NCBI GenBank assembly: GCA_900554565.1
Contig: USHX01000034.1
Location: 1 to 10,954 of the forward strand
Direction of reading: 5' to 3'
Length of the DNA stretch: 10,954 bases
DNA from: an uncultured Clostridium sp.
Lineage (GTDB): Bacteria; Bacillota; Clostridia; TANB77; CAG-508
This document shows, piece by piece, positions 1-6,909 of this stretch. The position numbers and the translations under genes were made by a program. A model generated the notes under the pieces. That model saw nothing but the letters and a program-made list of their open reading frames with translations. It was not told where the DNA came from and searched no databases. Position 1 is the stretch's first letter. Every line of letters starts with the position of its first letter.

Positions 1-1
1 A

Positions 2-1210
2 ACATATTATGAAGATGTTGTTGAACCTATTATTTCAAAAGAGATGTGGGCTGATAGCCAAGTTCAGAAAAAGAAAAATTCAAGGAGTTATCAAAGAACA
101 CTCACCTATTTGTATTTACAAAAACTAAAATGTCCTAAATGCAATCGTATTTTAGGTGGTAAAGCTACTACAAAGAAAAATGGGAAAACATACTTCTACT
201 ATTATTGCAATGATTGTAAAATTCAATTTAAAGAAAATGTAATAAATGAATATTTCGAACAATTTATAGATGAATTAACTGAGTATGATTCTGTTGTAAA
301 TCAATTCTTTTTGCCTATGATAAAACAAAAATTTGATGAACCTAAAGAACAATTAGAAAAAGAAATAAATAATCAGAAATCTAAACTTGAAAGGATAAAA
401 AAAGCATATATCAATGGAGCTTTTGAATTAAAGGAATATAACGAAGAAAAGCATATTGTTGAAAAAACTATTGTAGAACTTGAAGAAAAACTAAATATTA
501 CAGATTGCACAGAAGAACTAAAATTTACTCCAAAAGATATTTTGTTAAAAAGAGATATTGATTTTATTAATAAAATAAAACTAGATAAAGAATATCAAGA
601 GAAAACTAAAACTTGGAAAGATTATACAAGAGAAGAAAAAGCTGATTTAATAATGACATATGTTGAAGATATTGAACTTGCTTTAGTTGGAAATGAAGTA
701 ATTTTAAAACAAATAAACTTTAGAGATTCAATTTGTAAACCTTGCCAAGAATTATATGATAAAGGCTATATTGATATTACAAAGCCTATGATATTAGGAA
801 ATGTATTAGGTAGTGTTAGATTTAGTAACTATTTACCAGATGAGGAAGTCTGTGAAATAATAATGAGGTTACAACAATATTATGATGTTCATTTTACAGA
901 GGCAACATATTATTTACAAAAGCAAATGTTCTATTTCAACTTTGTTGAAGATAATAGTGCTATTGTTAGAGTGTTCCCATTAGAAGATTATTATAAATTA
1001 GATCCTAATAATAAAATGGAAAAATATAGATTTGGAATTTTATATATTAACGAAGAAGATAAGTTTGAAATGCAAGATATTAATACAGCATTTGATTATA
1101 TTCCAGATGAAAGTAATGATAGTGTAATTTATATGAAAGAACCTGTTCCTATTTCAGTGGGTGTTAAACCAGTAAAGTTCTGCGAAGATAATGCTGAAGA
1201 AAAAAATTAA
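2..1210 (+). CDS. Large serine recombinase, C-terminal part (5' end outside window)
   Basis: This is the distal part of a large serine recombinase, the enzyme class that excises and integrates Tn4451-like mobilizable elements. The frame is open from base 2. The residues before the first ATG (at 44) read VVEPIISKEMW, the usual lead-in to the zinc-ribbon domain, so that ATG is internal and the catalytic resolvase domain lies left of the window. A recombinase zinc ribbon follows, with CPKC at 131-142 and CNDC at 206-217. Next come a charged coiled-coil stretch (about 330-520) and the customary W..YTREEKADLI segment (about 615-660). Beyond that, about 165 further residues continue where many family members end; I do not recognise this extension, which contains a CKPC pair. 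The neighbouring relaxase and TnpV genes support a TnpX-like role. Family assignment is firm; subfamily is inferred. Confidence 0.88.
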   Translation, partial: TYYEDVVEPIISKEMWADSQVQKKKNSRSYQRTLTYLYLQKLKCPKCNRILGGKATTKKNGKTYFYYYCNDCKIQFKENVINEYFEQFIDELTEYDSVVNQFFLPMIKQKFDEPKEQLEKEINNQKSKLERIKKAYINGAFELKEYNEEKHIVEKTIVELEEKLNITDCTEELKFTPKDILLKRDIDFINKIKLDKEYQEKTKTWKDYTREEKADLIMTYVEDIELALVGNEVILKQINFRDSICKPCQELYDKGYIDITKPMILGNVLGSVRFSNYLPDEEVCEIIMRLQQYYDVHFTEATYYLQKQMFYFNFVEDNSAIVRVFPLEDYYKLDPNNKMEKYRFGILYINEEDKFEMQDINTAFDYIPDESNDSVIYMKEPVPISVGVKPVKFCEDNAEEKN

Positions 1211-1229
1211 CGTAGCACGTTTTGTTTTT
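1209..1229 (+). terminator. Weak terminator-like hairpin after the recombinase
   Basis: A short stem AACGT/ACGTT with loop AGC overlaps the recombinase stop codon and is followed by TTGTTTTTA. Five paired bases plus a T-rich tail could act as a weak intrinsic terminator or an attenuator. The stem is too short to be sure. Confidence 0.3.
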
Positions 1230-1261
1230 ATGAAATAAAAATGAAAGTGGTGATAGTTAAT

Positions 1262-1290
1262 TTGAATAAAATTTGTCTATGTAAGATAAA
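1262..1290 (+). promoter_or_regulatory. Possible promoter for the relaxase operon
   Basis: TTGAAT (1262-1267) and GATAAA (1285-1290) are separated by 17 bases and resemble -35 and -10 boxes. They lie inside the first inverted repeat of the oriT region, upstream of the relaxase. The -10 box matches consensus at only four of six positions, so this is tentative. If real, relaxase binding to the repeats could repress its own transcription. Confidence 0.3.
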
Positions 1291-1373
1291 TTTTATTGCC
1301 TCGCAGAGCCCCCGAGTTTTGATAAAATGTCAAAACTCATAGGGGGTTAGGACTTATGGCAAAGCCAAAGTCC
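1265..1373. other. Candidate origin of transfer (oriT) with three inverted repeats
   Basis: Three inverted repeats lie in tandem just before the relaxase gene. The first is AATAAAATTT (1265-1274) against AAATTTTATT (1288-1297), perfect over 10 bp. The second is GAGTTTTGA (1314-1322) against TCAAAACTC (1330-1338), perfect over 9 bp around TAAAATG and flanked by CCCCC (1309-1313) and GGGGG (1342-1346). The third is an interrupted hairpin at 1350-1373. MobV/Pre relaxases recognise hairpin-forming sites directly upstream of their own genes, so position and structure both fit an oriT. The nick site cannot be placed by eye. The GC-rich repeat cores stand out from the surrounding AT-rich DNA. Confidence 0.72.
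1350..1373 (+). repeat. Hairpin overlapping an apparent upstream start codon
   Basis: GGACTT (1350-1355) pairs with AAGTCC (1368-1373), and TGGC (1357-1360) pairs with GCCA (1364-1367). The loop is AAA and a single A at 1356 is bulged. The ATG at 1356-1358, which would extend the relaxase frame by 17 codons, is built from this bulge and stem. The structure therefore argues that these bases serve as oriT DNA rather than as the start of the protein. Confidence 0.7.
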
Positions 1374-1406
1374 ATAGCTACGAAGAAATTTCAAAGGAGG
1401 AATTTT

Positions 1407-2795
1407 ATGGATCAAGAATTGGCATATTCTTTTCACTTAGGTAGTGATAGAAACAAAAGTAAATTAGCAAAGAAAGTTGCAAAAGAAAATGTATCTGGCA
1501 CTACTTCTCTATCTAATAATGCAATTCAAAATGCAAAAGACTTATCAGATGTTAATAAACACAATTTAAGAGATTATGATAATCAAAGAGAACTAATTAG
1601 AACAATATATGGTACTAATGATATTGTAAATGATGTAAAACAAATATATTTAGATGAGTTTGAACAAGCAAGACTAGAATATAACAACAAGCAAACTCGC
1701 GAAGATAGAAAAATCGAGGATTATTTCAAAAAGGTATGTGAATCTCAAAATGATGTAGCTTGTGAAATTATCATAGAGCTTGGAGATATGGATTTTTGGA
1801 ATGATAAAGATAATGAATATAGGCTAAAAATGATTGATGTATATAATGAACAAGTAAAAGATTTAGTAAAAATTGTATCAACTTTTAAAGTAGCAAATGC
1901 CACAATACATTTTGATGAGACCTCTCCCCATATGCATATTGTAGGTGTTCCAATAATAGAAAATTGTACTAGAGGAATGAAAAAGCAAGTTGGAAAAAGT
2001 AAATTATTTACAAAAACAACACTTACTGAAATACAAGATAAAATGAGAAGTGCTTGTATTAAGTCATATAACAAGTTTTATGAGGTTAATACTAGACTAA
2101 AAGAAAAGCAAAAAGGTAGAAATCAAGACATCAATGTTAATGAAATGGGTAATTACAGAGAAATAAAGAAACAGCTAAAACAGAAAGAACAAAAACTTGA
2201 AAAAGCAAATAATCAAACGAAAATACTTGATAATTCTAGTAATGATATAAAAGAAATTTTAAATAACCTAAAATCTACTAAACTTAACAAAAATAATATG
2301 GTTATTTCAGACGAGGATGTCCAAAAAATCAAAAATTATACAAAAGATGTAAAAGATATAATCCAGACAGTAAGAAATGTAAATGACTTAAATATGGCAA
2401 TTAAAGATTTTGAACACTCTAGCTTTGAAATAGAAAAAGAAAATCGCTCACTAAAATATGAAATAGAGCTAAAAGATAATGAAATCAGCAATTTAAAAAA
2501 GGAACTATCTACTAAAGAAAAGATTATAGGCAAGTTACAAACCGAAAAAGAAAAACTAAAACAAGAATTACAGAAATTCAAAGGCTTTTGGTATAGTATT
2601 ATGAGCCATTTTCACAAAAGAATTTGCTATGATAAAGATAATAACTATAAAATTGTTAGTGATGACTTATATAAAAATGGCATATTTGACGACAATGATA
2701 ATGAAATCGCTAATAATATTTATAGAAAAGTAACTATACCAGACGAAAACAAGCAAAACAAGAATAAAAAGAGAAATAATGATACTAGATTTTAA
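1407..2795 (+). CDS. MobV/Pre-type relaxase (plasmid mobilization protein)
   Basis: This relaxase would nick the adjacent oriT and pilot the single strand into a helper mating channel. The frame is open from 1356, but I chose the ATG at 1407. It has a perfect AAAGGAGG (1393-1400) six bases upstream, while the earlier ATG sits inside an oriT hairpin. The 462-residue product shows the MobV signature HNLR (residues 52-55) and the metal-binding motif HFDETSPHMH (H168, H175, H177), followed by IVGVPI. Residues about 250-393 are a long Lys/Glu-rich coiled coil, and the tail is charged and asparagine-rich. Length and layout fit the Pre/Mob family. The TnpV gene follows after 15 bases, so the two are probably co-transcribed. 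It is the likely counterpart of TnpZ in Tn4451. No coupling protein or secretion genes are nearby. Confidence 0.9.
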   Translation: MDQELAYSFHLGSDRNKSKLAKKVAKENVSGTTSLSNNAIQNAKDLSDVNKHNLRDYDNQRELIRTIYGTNDIVNDVKQIYLDEFEQARLEYNNKQTREDRKIEDYFKKVCESQNDVACEIIIELGDMDFWNDKDNEYRLKMIDVYNEQVKDLVKIVSTFKVANATIHFDETSPHMHIVGVPIIENCTRGMKKQVGKSKLFTKTTLTEIQDKMRSACIKSYNKFYEVNTRLKEKQKGRNQDINVNEMGNYREIKKQLKQKEQKLEKANNQTKILDNSSNDIKEILNNLKSTKLNKNNMVISDEDVQKIKNYTKDVKDIIQTVRNVNDLNMAIKDFEHSSFEIEKENRSLKYEIELKDNEISNLKKELSTKEKIIGKLQTEKEKLKQELQKFKGFWYSIMSHFHKRICYDKDNNYKIVSDDLYKNGIFDDNDNEIANNIYRKVTIPDENKQNKNKKRNNDTRF

Positions 2796-2810
2796 AAGGA
2801 GGAAAAAGTT

Positions 2811-3200
2811 ATGGATAATGAATTACCAAAAATAAAAATTGATGAAAGAACAGGCATTGAATATAATTTAGAGGGAGATTATTATATACCAAACCTAGCA
2901 ATGTCTAAACAAGAAAAAATCACTTTAAATAAATATGGAAGAATGAGATTAAAATACTTGAAAGAACACAAGAAAGCTGATTATACTATAATGCTAATGA
3001 ATGGGACATTAAGTACACACTTAAAAGAAATACAAGAAACAGCAGATAATAGAGTACAACAGATTATTAGTGAGTTAAGAGCTAAAAGCAATTTGACAGA
3101 AGATATGAAAAATACTGATATGCTTTATTGGGTTGGCACAATGAACGCTATTAAGGCACAAGCAGAAGAAATTGTTTTTAGTGAATTGATTTATAGTTAA
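2811..3200 (+). CDS. tnpV: TnpV family transposon-encoded protein
   Basis: This 129-residue protein matches the TnpV family found in Tn4451/Tn4453-like elements of Clostridia. Recognisable blocks are GDYYIPNL near the N-terminus, KYGRMRLKYLKEHKKADY in the middle and WVGTMNAIKAQAEEIVFSELIY at the C-terminus. It is predicted to be a small, mostly helical soluble protein. Its biochemical role is not established; in Tn4451 it is carried with the recombinase and mobilization genes. The start is fixed by AAAGGAGG (2795-2802), eight bases before the ATG, which overlaps the relaxase stop codon, so translation may be coupled. It is the last gene of the mobile module before a strong hairpin. Family confidence is high; function is unknown. 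Confidence 0.9.
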   Translation: MDNELPKIKIDERTGIEYNLEGDYYIPNLAMSKQEKITLNKYGRMRLKYLKEHKKADYTIMLMNGTLSTHLKEIQETADNRVQQIISELRAKSNLTEDMKNTDMLYWVGTMNAIKAQAEEIVFSELIYS

Positions 3201-3206
3201 TATTGT

Positions 3207-3245
3207 AAAAAGCGAATGAAAATTTTTCTCATTCGCTTTAAAATT
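3207..3245. terminator. Intrinsic terminator, usable from both strands
   Basis: AAAGCGAATGA (3209-3219) pairs with TCATTCGCTTT (3229-3239), a perfect 11-bp stem with a 9-base loop. On the minus strand it is followed by TTTTT, and on the plus strand by TTTAAAATTT. It sits nine bases after the TnpV stop and also faces transcription arriving from the convergent phosphoesterase gene, so it probably serves both. Confidence 0.8.
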
Positions 3246-3327
3246 TCTATGATGATTTGATATTTATTATTTTTTGTTTCAAAATTTTTGATTACATTTG
3301 GGGTATCTCGTATATTTCGTTATATTG

Positions 3328-3360
3328 TTATGCATTAAAAACAATGTACTTTTTACCCAT
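3328..3360 (-). pseudogene. Possible severed 5' end of a gene downstream of the phosphoesterase
   Basis: On the minus strand, 12 bases after the phosphoesterase stop, an ATG (3360-3358) follows GAGG (3372-3369) with ideal 8-base spacing. It reads MGKKYIVFNA and then stops at 3328. The ribosome binding site overlaps the upstream stop codon, which is typical of a translationally coupled operon gene, yet the frame ends after ten codons. The next bases leftward lead toward the presumed end of the mobile element. The simplest reading is a gene truncated by element insertion, with the remainder on the far side outside the window. A chance ORF cannot be excluded at this length. Confidence 0.35.
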
Positions 3361-3372
3361 TATCATTACCTC

Positions 3373-6330
3373 TTATTTTAAAAGTTTTCGATTATCATTG
3401 TTAAAAAGTTGCCTATAATTATCATGCCATACTGTTAATATTCCATTGTTTAATCTTTGCATTTTCTTTATTTCTCTTGAAGCTATATATATATCTGTAC
3501 TTGGATAATATGTTGGTTTTAATATTATTTCTGTTGATTGTCCTTTTACTATAAGTGCATTAGATTCAGCAGCTCCTAATCTCTTAGTATAATTTTTATA
3601 TAATGTTGGACAATTAGCCTTTAGTAATGATGGTATATTAGAAAAAACGTATTTATCTATAATATCAAAAGCATAATATCCTGATAATGTTCCATCAAAA
3701 GGATTTACATATATATGATTAAAGAAATCAATGTCTATAATTGAACCATGTATTGTTCCAGATCCACCAATTTCTCTAACTTGATTAGAAACGATTTTTT
3801 GATATTTAGTATATTTCTCTAAAGGTTCTTTATTTAGCAAGATTTGACTATCCATATTATCGTAGTAATAATGAACATCTTTTACATTTAATGATTTTAA
3901 TGCACCACCATTTAATATAGCTAAACCTCTTATAGATGGTCTAATAAAACAATAGTAACCGTTTTTTTTCAACATGAATATTTCGCCATCTCTATTATAA
4001 TCCATTCCAATATTTTTTCCTCTATAAAAATCATTGTATTGAGTTTTTGTTATAGTATATATTCCATCTGCATAATCTGAAAACAAATCATAATCATACT
4101 CTATGCAAAAGGATTTAACAAAAGCAGTTTTATAATTATATCCTAATTGATTGTCTGCATATATTCTATATTCTCCATCGTCATAAAAATAATTTCTATG
4201 AGTATGTCCACTTACATAGACCCAATTTCTAACATATTCCTCTGATTTTGACCAATCTTTTTTTGAAGTATGCGTTAAAATAATAACATGTTTATCAGCA
4301 ATACAAGTGGTTAATTTATCATATATTTTTTCAAATTTTTTAGTTTCATTTATTTCTTGTTCTCGATTTAGTGTATATCTATAAATACCATCATTAGCAT
4401 TAAAATCATTATTGTATCCAGAAAATGCTATTCCTCCACTAATTACCAAGTTTGCCTTTTTTAATTTTTCTCTAATTGCTTTATCTGACAAGTTATTAAT
4501 TTCTTCTTCTGAAATTTCTTCTAGCTTTTCTTCTTCAATATATAATAGGTTATTATGTATAAAATACATATCATTTGATATTATTAAATTCTTATAATTA
4601 TTGATAATATCTTGTAATTTATGCCCAGCAAAATCCCATAATTCATGGTTTCCTAAAATAAATATAACTTTTATATTATATCTTTTTATTTCTTTTGACA
4701 ATTCAGTAATAAACACTTTATAAAAATCATAGTTAGATGACACATCTCCACCTATTAAAAGAATCCTACTACTATTTTTCAAAATATTTATTATTATGTC
4801 TTTTATAGCAAATTCAATATCAAATATTGATTTACACTTTTGTAATCTATGCATTAAATGTATATCTGAAACATAAGAAACTCTTATATAACTATTATAA
4901 TCGTTCATTGGTTCATTTAATAATAAATCCCTGCTTTCATTTAATACTAATTGTGTTTCTTTCTCATTATTTATCGTTTTTTCAAATGAAAGAAGATTAT
5001 TAGAATTATTTAATATTTCATATTTCAATCCAAGTTTATCCATTATTTCACTTCTAATATGTGCATTATCAAAATTAATATCTTTAATATCTTTTAAATT
5101 TGAAAGACCTTCGCAAAAAATCAAATCAGCATTGCTCAAATCATTATGCAAATAATAAATATAATTAAAAAAGTATTTAAACCCTCTTTTTCTTTCAAGT
5201 AAAGTATTTCCGTTTTGATCTGTCCATTTTTGTAAAACCCAAAATTTTTCCGATTCATAATACTTATTTACTATATGTGATATTTTTGTGCTATCTAATG
5301 GTAATAATGTATTCTCATTTATTTTACAATTTTTTATATCTTCTTCTGAAATTACTGCTTTTGATAAATCACAATCAGATAAATTTCCATCTAAATATTC
5401 TATAAGTTCTTTAATATCATAGAAATACTTTCTAATTATAATTGGCCAATTTTTCCCTGTTATTTTATATGATTCTTCAATTATATAATAATTTGTTCTT
5501 ATATCAAATTTGCAGTTAGTTTCTTTTGTATAATTATTATTGGCTATGTCATCTGCCAAATTCTTTACTTTCTTTATATATCTGCTAATCGTTGCTGGTG
5601 CTCGTACATTTTTATTGTAATTAATTGAATTTAACACTTCTTTTGCAGGAAAATATAAACACATCTTTTCTTCTGATATAATGTTCTCACAATTATTTAT
5701 TGCATCCATCAAAATTTTAAATGCTTTTTTAGGTTTATCCTTAATGAAATAGTAGATAAGTATATCTTCAAAATAATATTCGTGATATTTGCTTTTTTTA
5801 AAATTATTTAGAACTTTTATTAACTCTTTTAAATTTTTGCAATCTAAAACTTTGTTAATCCACAATTTATTTTTTTCTTTTTTTAATTTTGCATTTTTAA
5901 ATTCAGCATGTAAATTTTCTAATTCATTATCAAGACTATCATCTGCAATAGTATAATCTATAAAAGCATTATTCTTAATCTTATTAACATCTATTTTGTA
6001 TTTTTTTACCTGTCTTGAAGTAAATTCACATTGATAGTAGCAAGACTTTTCATATATATTGCCTTTTAAATACTCATAATAGTCATCAAATAATTCAAAA
6101 TTGTTTATTATTGTTTCTAATATACTATTATTACTAAAATCCATTATGTATTCTTGAACAAAAAATCTATTAAAAATCACGTCATATCCTCTATGAGAAT
6201 ATACTCTCATTCCTGATTTTCTTTCAGCTTCTATAATATCAATATTATTTCTTAACTCTAATGGTATATCTTGATAATCAATATTTTTCTTTTTAATATT
6301 TTTTATTATTATAGATATTTCTTTATTCAT
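3373..6330 (-). CDS. Very large calcineurin-like metallophosphoesterase protein
   Basis: This 985-residue protein has a calcineurin-type metallophosphoesterase core at about residues 483-730. All five metal-binding blocks are intact: DIH (D489, H491), GD (D529), GNHE (N561, H562), TH (H687) and GHTH (H709, H711). The family cleaves phosphomono- or phosphodiester bonds with two metal ions; the substrate here is unknown. Residues 1-480 are Lys/Asn/Glu-rich and helical-looking, with short stretches resembling pentapeptide repeats near 313-324 (NLSDCDLSKA) and 394-410 (LSNADLIF). I recognise no domain there. Residues 730-985 are also unassigned but include a conserved-looking Gly/Asp block at about 853-882 (GSGTIHGSIIDIDFFNH). 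There is no signal peptide or membrane segment, so it is probably cytoplasmic. The ATG follows AGGAAGGA with good spacing. A cargo or defence role is possible but not shown. Confidence 0.85.
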   Translation of the reverse strand: MNKEISIIIKNIKKKNIDYQDIPLELRNNIDIIEAERKSGMRVYSHRGYDVIFNRFFVQEYIMDFSNNSILETIINNFELFDDYYEYLKGNIYEKSCYYQCEFTSRQVKKYKIDVNKIKNNAFIDYTIADDSLDNELENLHAEFKNAKLKKEKNKLWINKVLDCKNLKELIKVLNNFKKSKYHEYYFEDILIYYFIKDKPKKAFKILMDAINNCENIISEEKMCLYFPAKEVLNSINYNKNVRAPATISRYIKKVKNLADDIANNNYTKETNCKFDIRTNYYIIEESYKITGKNWPIIIRKYFYDIKELIEYLDGNLSDCDLSKAVISEEDIKNCKINENTLLPLDSTKISHIVNKYYESEKFWVLQKWTDQNGNTLLERKRGFKYFFNYIYYLHNDLSNADLIFCEGLSNLKDIKDINFDNAHIRSEIMDKLGLKYEILNNSNNLLSFEKTINNEKETQLVLNESRDLLLNEPMNDYNSYIRVSYVSDIHLMHRLQKCKSIFDIEFAIKDIIINILKNSSRILLIGGDVSSNYDFYKVFITELSKEIKRYNIKVIFILGNHELWDFAGHKLQDIINNYKNLIISNDMYFIHNNLLYIEEEKLEEISEEEINNLSDKAIREKLKKANLVISGGIAFSGYNNDFNANDGIYRYTLNREQEINETKKFEKIYDKLTTCIADKHVIILTHTSKKDWSKSEEYVRNWVYVSGHTHRNYFYDDGEYRIYADNQLGYNYKTAFVKSFCIEYDYDLFSDYADGIYTITKTQYNDFYRGKNIGMDYNRDGEIFMLKKNGYYCFIRPSIRGLAILNGGALKSLNVKDVHYYYDNMDSQILLNKEPLEKYTKYQKIVSNQVREIGGSGTIHGSIIDIDFFNHIYVNPFDGTLSGYYAFDIIDKYVFSNIPSLLKANCPTLYKNYTKRLGAAESNALIVKGQSTEIILKPTYYPSTDIYIASREIKKMQRLNNGILTVWHDNYRQLFNNDNRKLLK

Positions 6331-6378
6331 AATTTTTCCTTCCTATAAGTTACTCTTAAAAAATACTCATATAGCTAA

Positions 6379-6407
6379 ACAATATCATAAATTTACATTT
6401 TTCTCAA
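6379..6407 (-). promoter_or_regulatory. Likely promoter of the phosphoesterase gene
   Basis: On the minus strand, TTGAGA (6407-6402) and TATTGT (6384-6379) are 17 bases apart. Transcription would start near 6372 and give a leader of about 40 bases containing the AGGAAGGA ribosome binding site. Spacing and position are good; in DNA this AT-rich such matches are not rare. Confidence 0.5.
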
Positions 6408-6720
6408 TAAATTTCATTTAAAACTCTTGAATATTTATAAAAGTTATGTTAAATTTAAAATAATAAATTGATTGATATTTGTATCGGTCGTCAAGAGAGC
6501 CAAAAAAGTTGTAGATAACTACTTCGTTGGCACCAAGTAAGGTTTTCAAGTTTTTAAGAAATTTAAAAATATGAAAGCTTTATTTTTTTACAAATTAGAA
6601 AAGATTTTCTAACACTTTTTATATTAATTGTTGTTGATTAAGCTGGCACAACAGCATTTTTATTTGGTTCAAACTTTCCACGTATAGAAGTAAGAAATAT
6701 AAAAGTTATTAATCTATCAT
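6408..6720. other. Gene-free stretch with possible decayed coding remnants
   Basis: No intact gene is visible here. Bases 6481-6540 are less AT-rich than their surroundings (25 G/C of 60) and read as protein-like peptide in more than one frame. The plus strand gives VVKRAKKVVDNYFVGTK and then a stop. The minus strand gives LLGANEVVIYNFFGSLDD in an open frame without an ATG. Bases 6642-6722 on the plus strand read AGTTAFLFGSNFPRIEV and onward to a stop, just before a strong hairpin. The minus strand of the same region also stays open (GKFEPNKNAVVPA then stop). These could be fragments of a decayed transposase or host gene, but I recognise no family and the strand is uncertain. Confidence 0.35.
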
Positions 6721-6756
6721 AAAAAAGAGTAGTTCGCTAGGAACTACTCTTAATCT
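6721..6756. terminator. Strong terminator-like hairpin
   Basis: AAGAGTAGTTC (6725-6735) and GAACTACTCTT (6741-6751) form a perfect 11-bp stem with loop GCTAG. On the minus strand the stem is followed by TTTTTT, the better T-tract; on the plus strand the tail is AATCTTTTG. No intact gene ends here on either strand. It may be left over from the decayed sequence to its left, or it may block read-through between the phosphoesterase region and the next gene. Confidence 0.65.
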
Positions 6757-6813
6757 TTTGTTTGATAGTATATCATATCATTTATTGAAAATTAATAGAA
6801 AAGAAACAAAAGG

Positions 6814-6842
6814 TTGATTTTATGTTGACAATGTATTATAAT
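6814..6842 (+). promoter_or_regulatory. Promoter of the transglutaminase-like gene
   Basis: TTGATT (6814-6819) and a perfect TATAAT (6837-6842) are separated by 17 bases. Transcription would begin near 6849, leaving a leader of about 60 bases before the ATG at 6910. A TTGACA at 6825-6830 lies between the boxes but has no good -10 partner. Confidence 0.65.
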
Positions 6843-6909
6843 TGTAACATGTGATTGTTTACAAAGTTTGTGGTCAGAAAGCTTTAGAGTAAACAAGGAG
6901 GTAATTACA

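Noticed and set aside
1241..1342. Small plus-strand ORF of about 33 codons starting MKVVIVN
   Set aside because: Most of it is made of the inverted repeats of the candidate oriT, and no convincing ribosome binding site fixes the start.
1356..1406. Upstream ATG that would extend the relaxase by 17 residues
   Set aside because: It lies inside an oriT hairpin, while the in-frame ATG at 1407 has a perfect, well-spaced AAAGGAGG.
6763..6775. Short palindrome TGATA-GTA-TATCA upstream of the transglutaminase-like promoter
   Set aside because: Five-base arms made mostly of A and T are expected by chance here; no second copy supports an operator.
6868..6909. Upstream ATG for the transglutaminase-like gene
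   Set aside because: It has no ribosome binding site and lies in the leader; the ATG at 6910 follows AAGGAGG at ideal distance.
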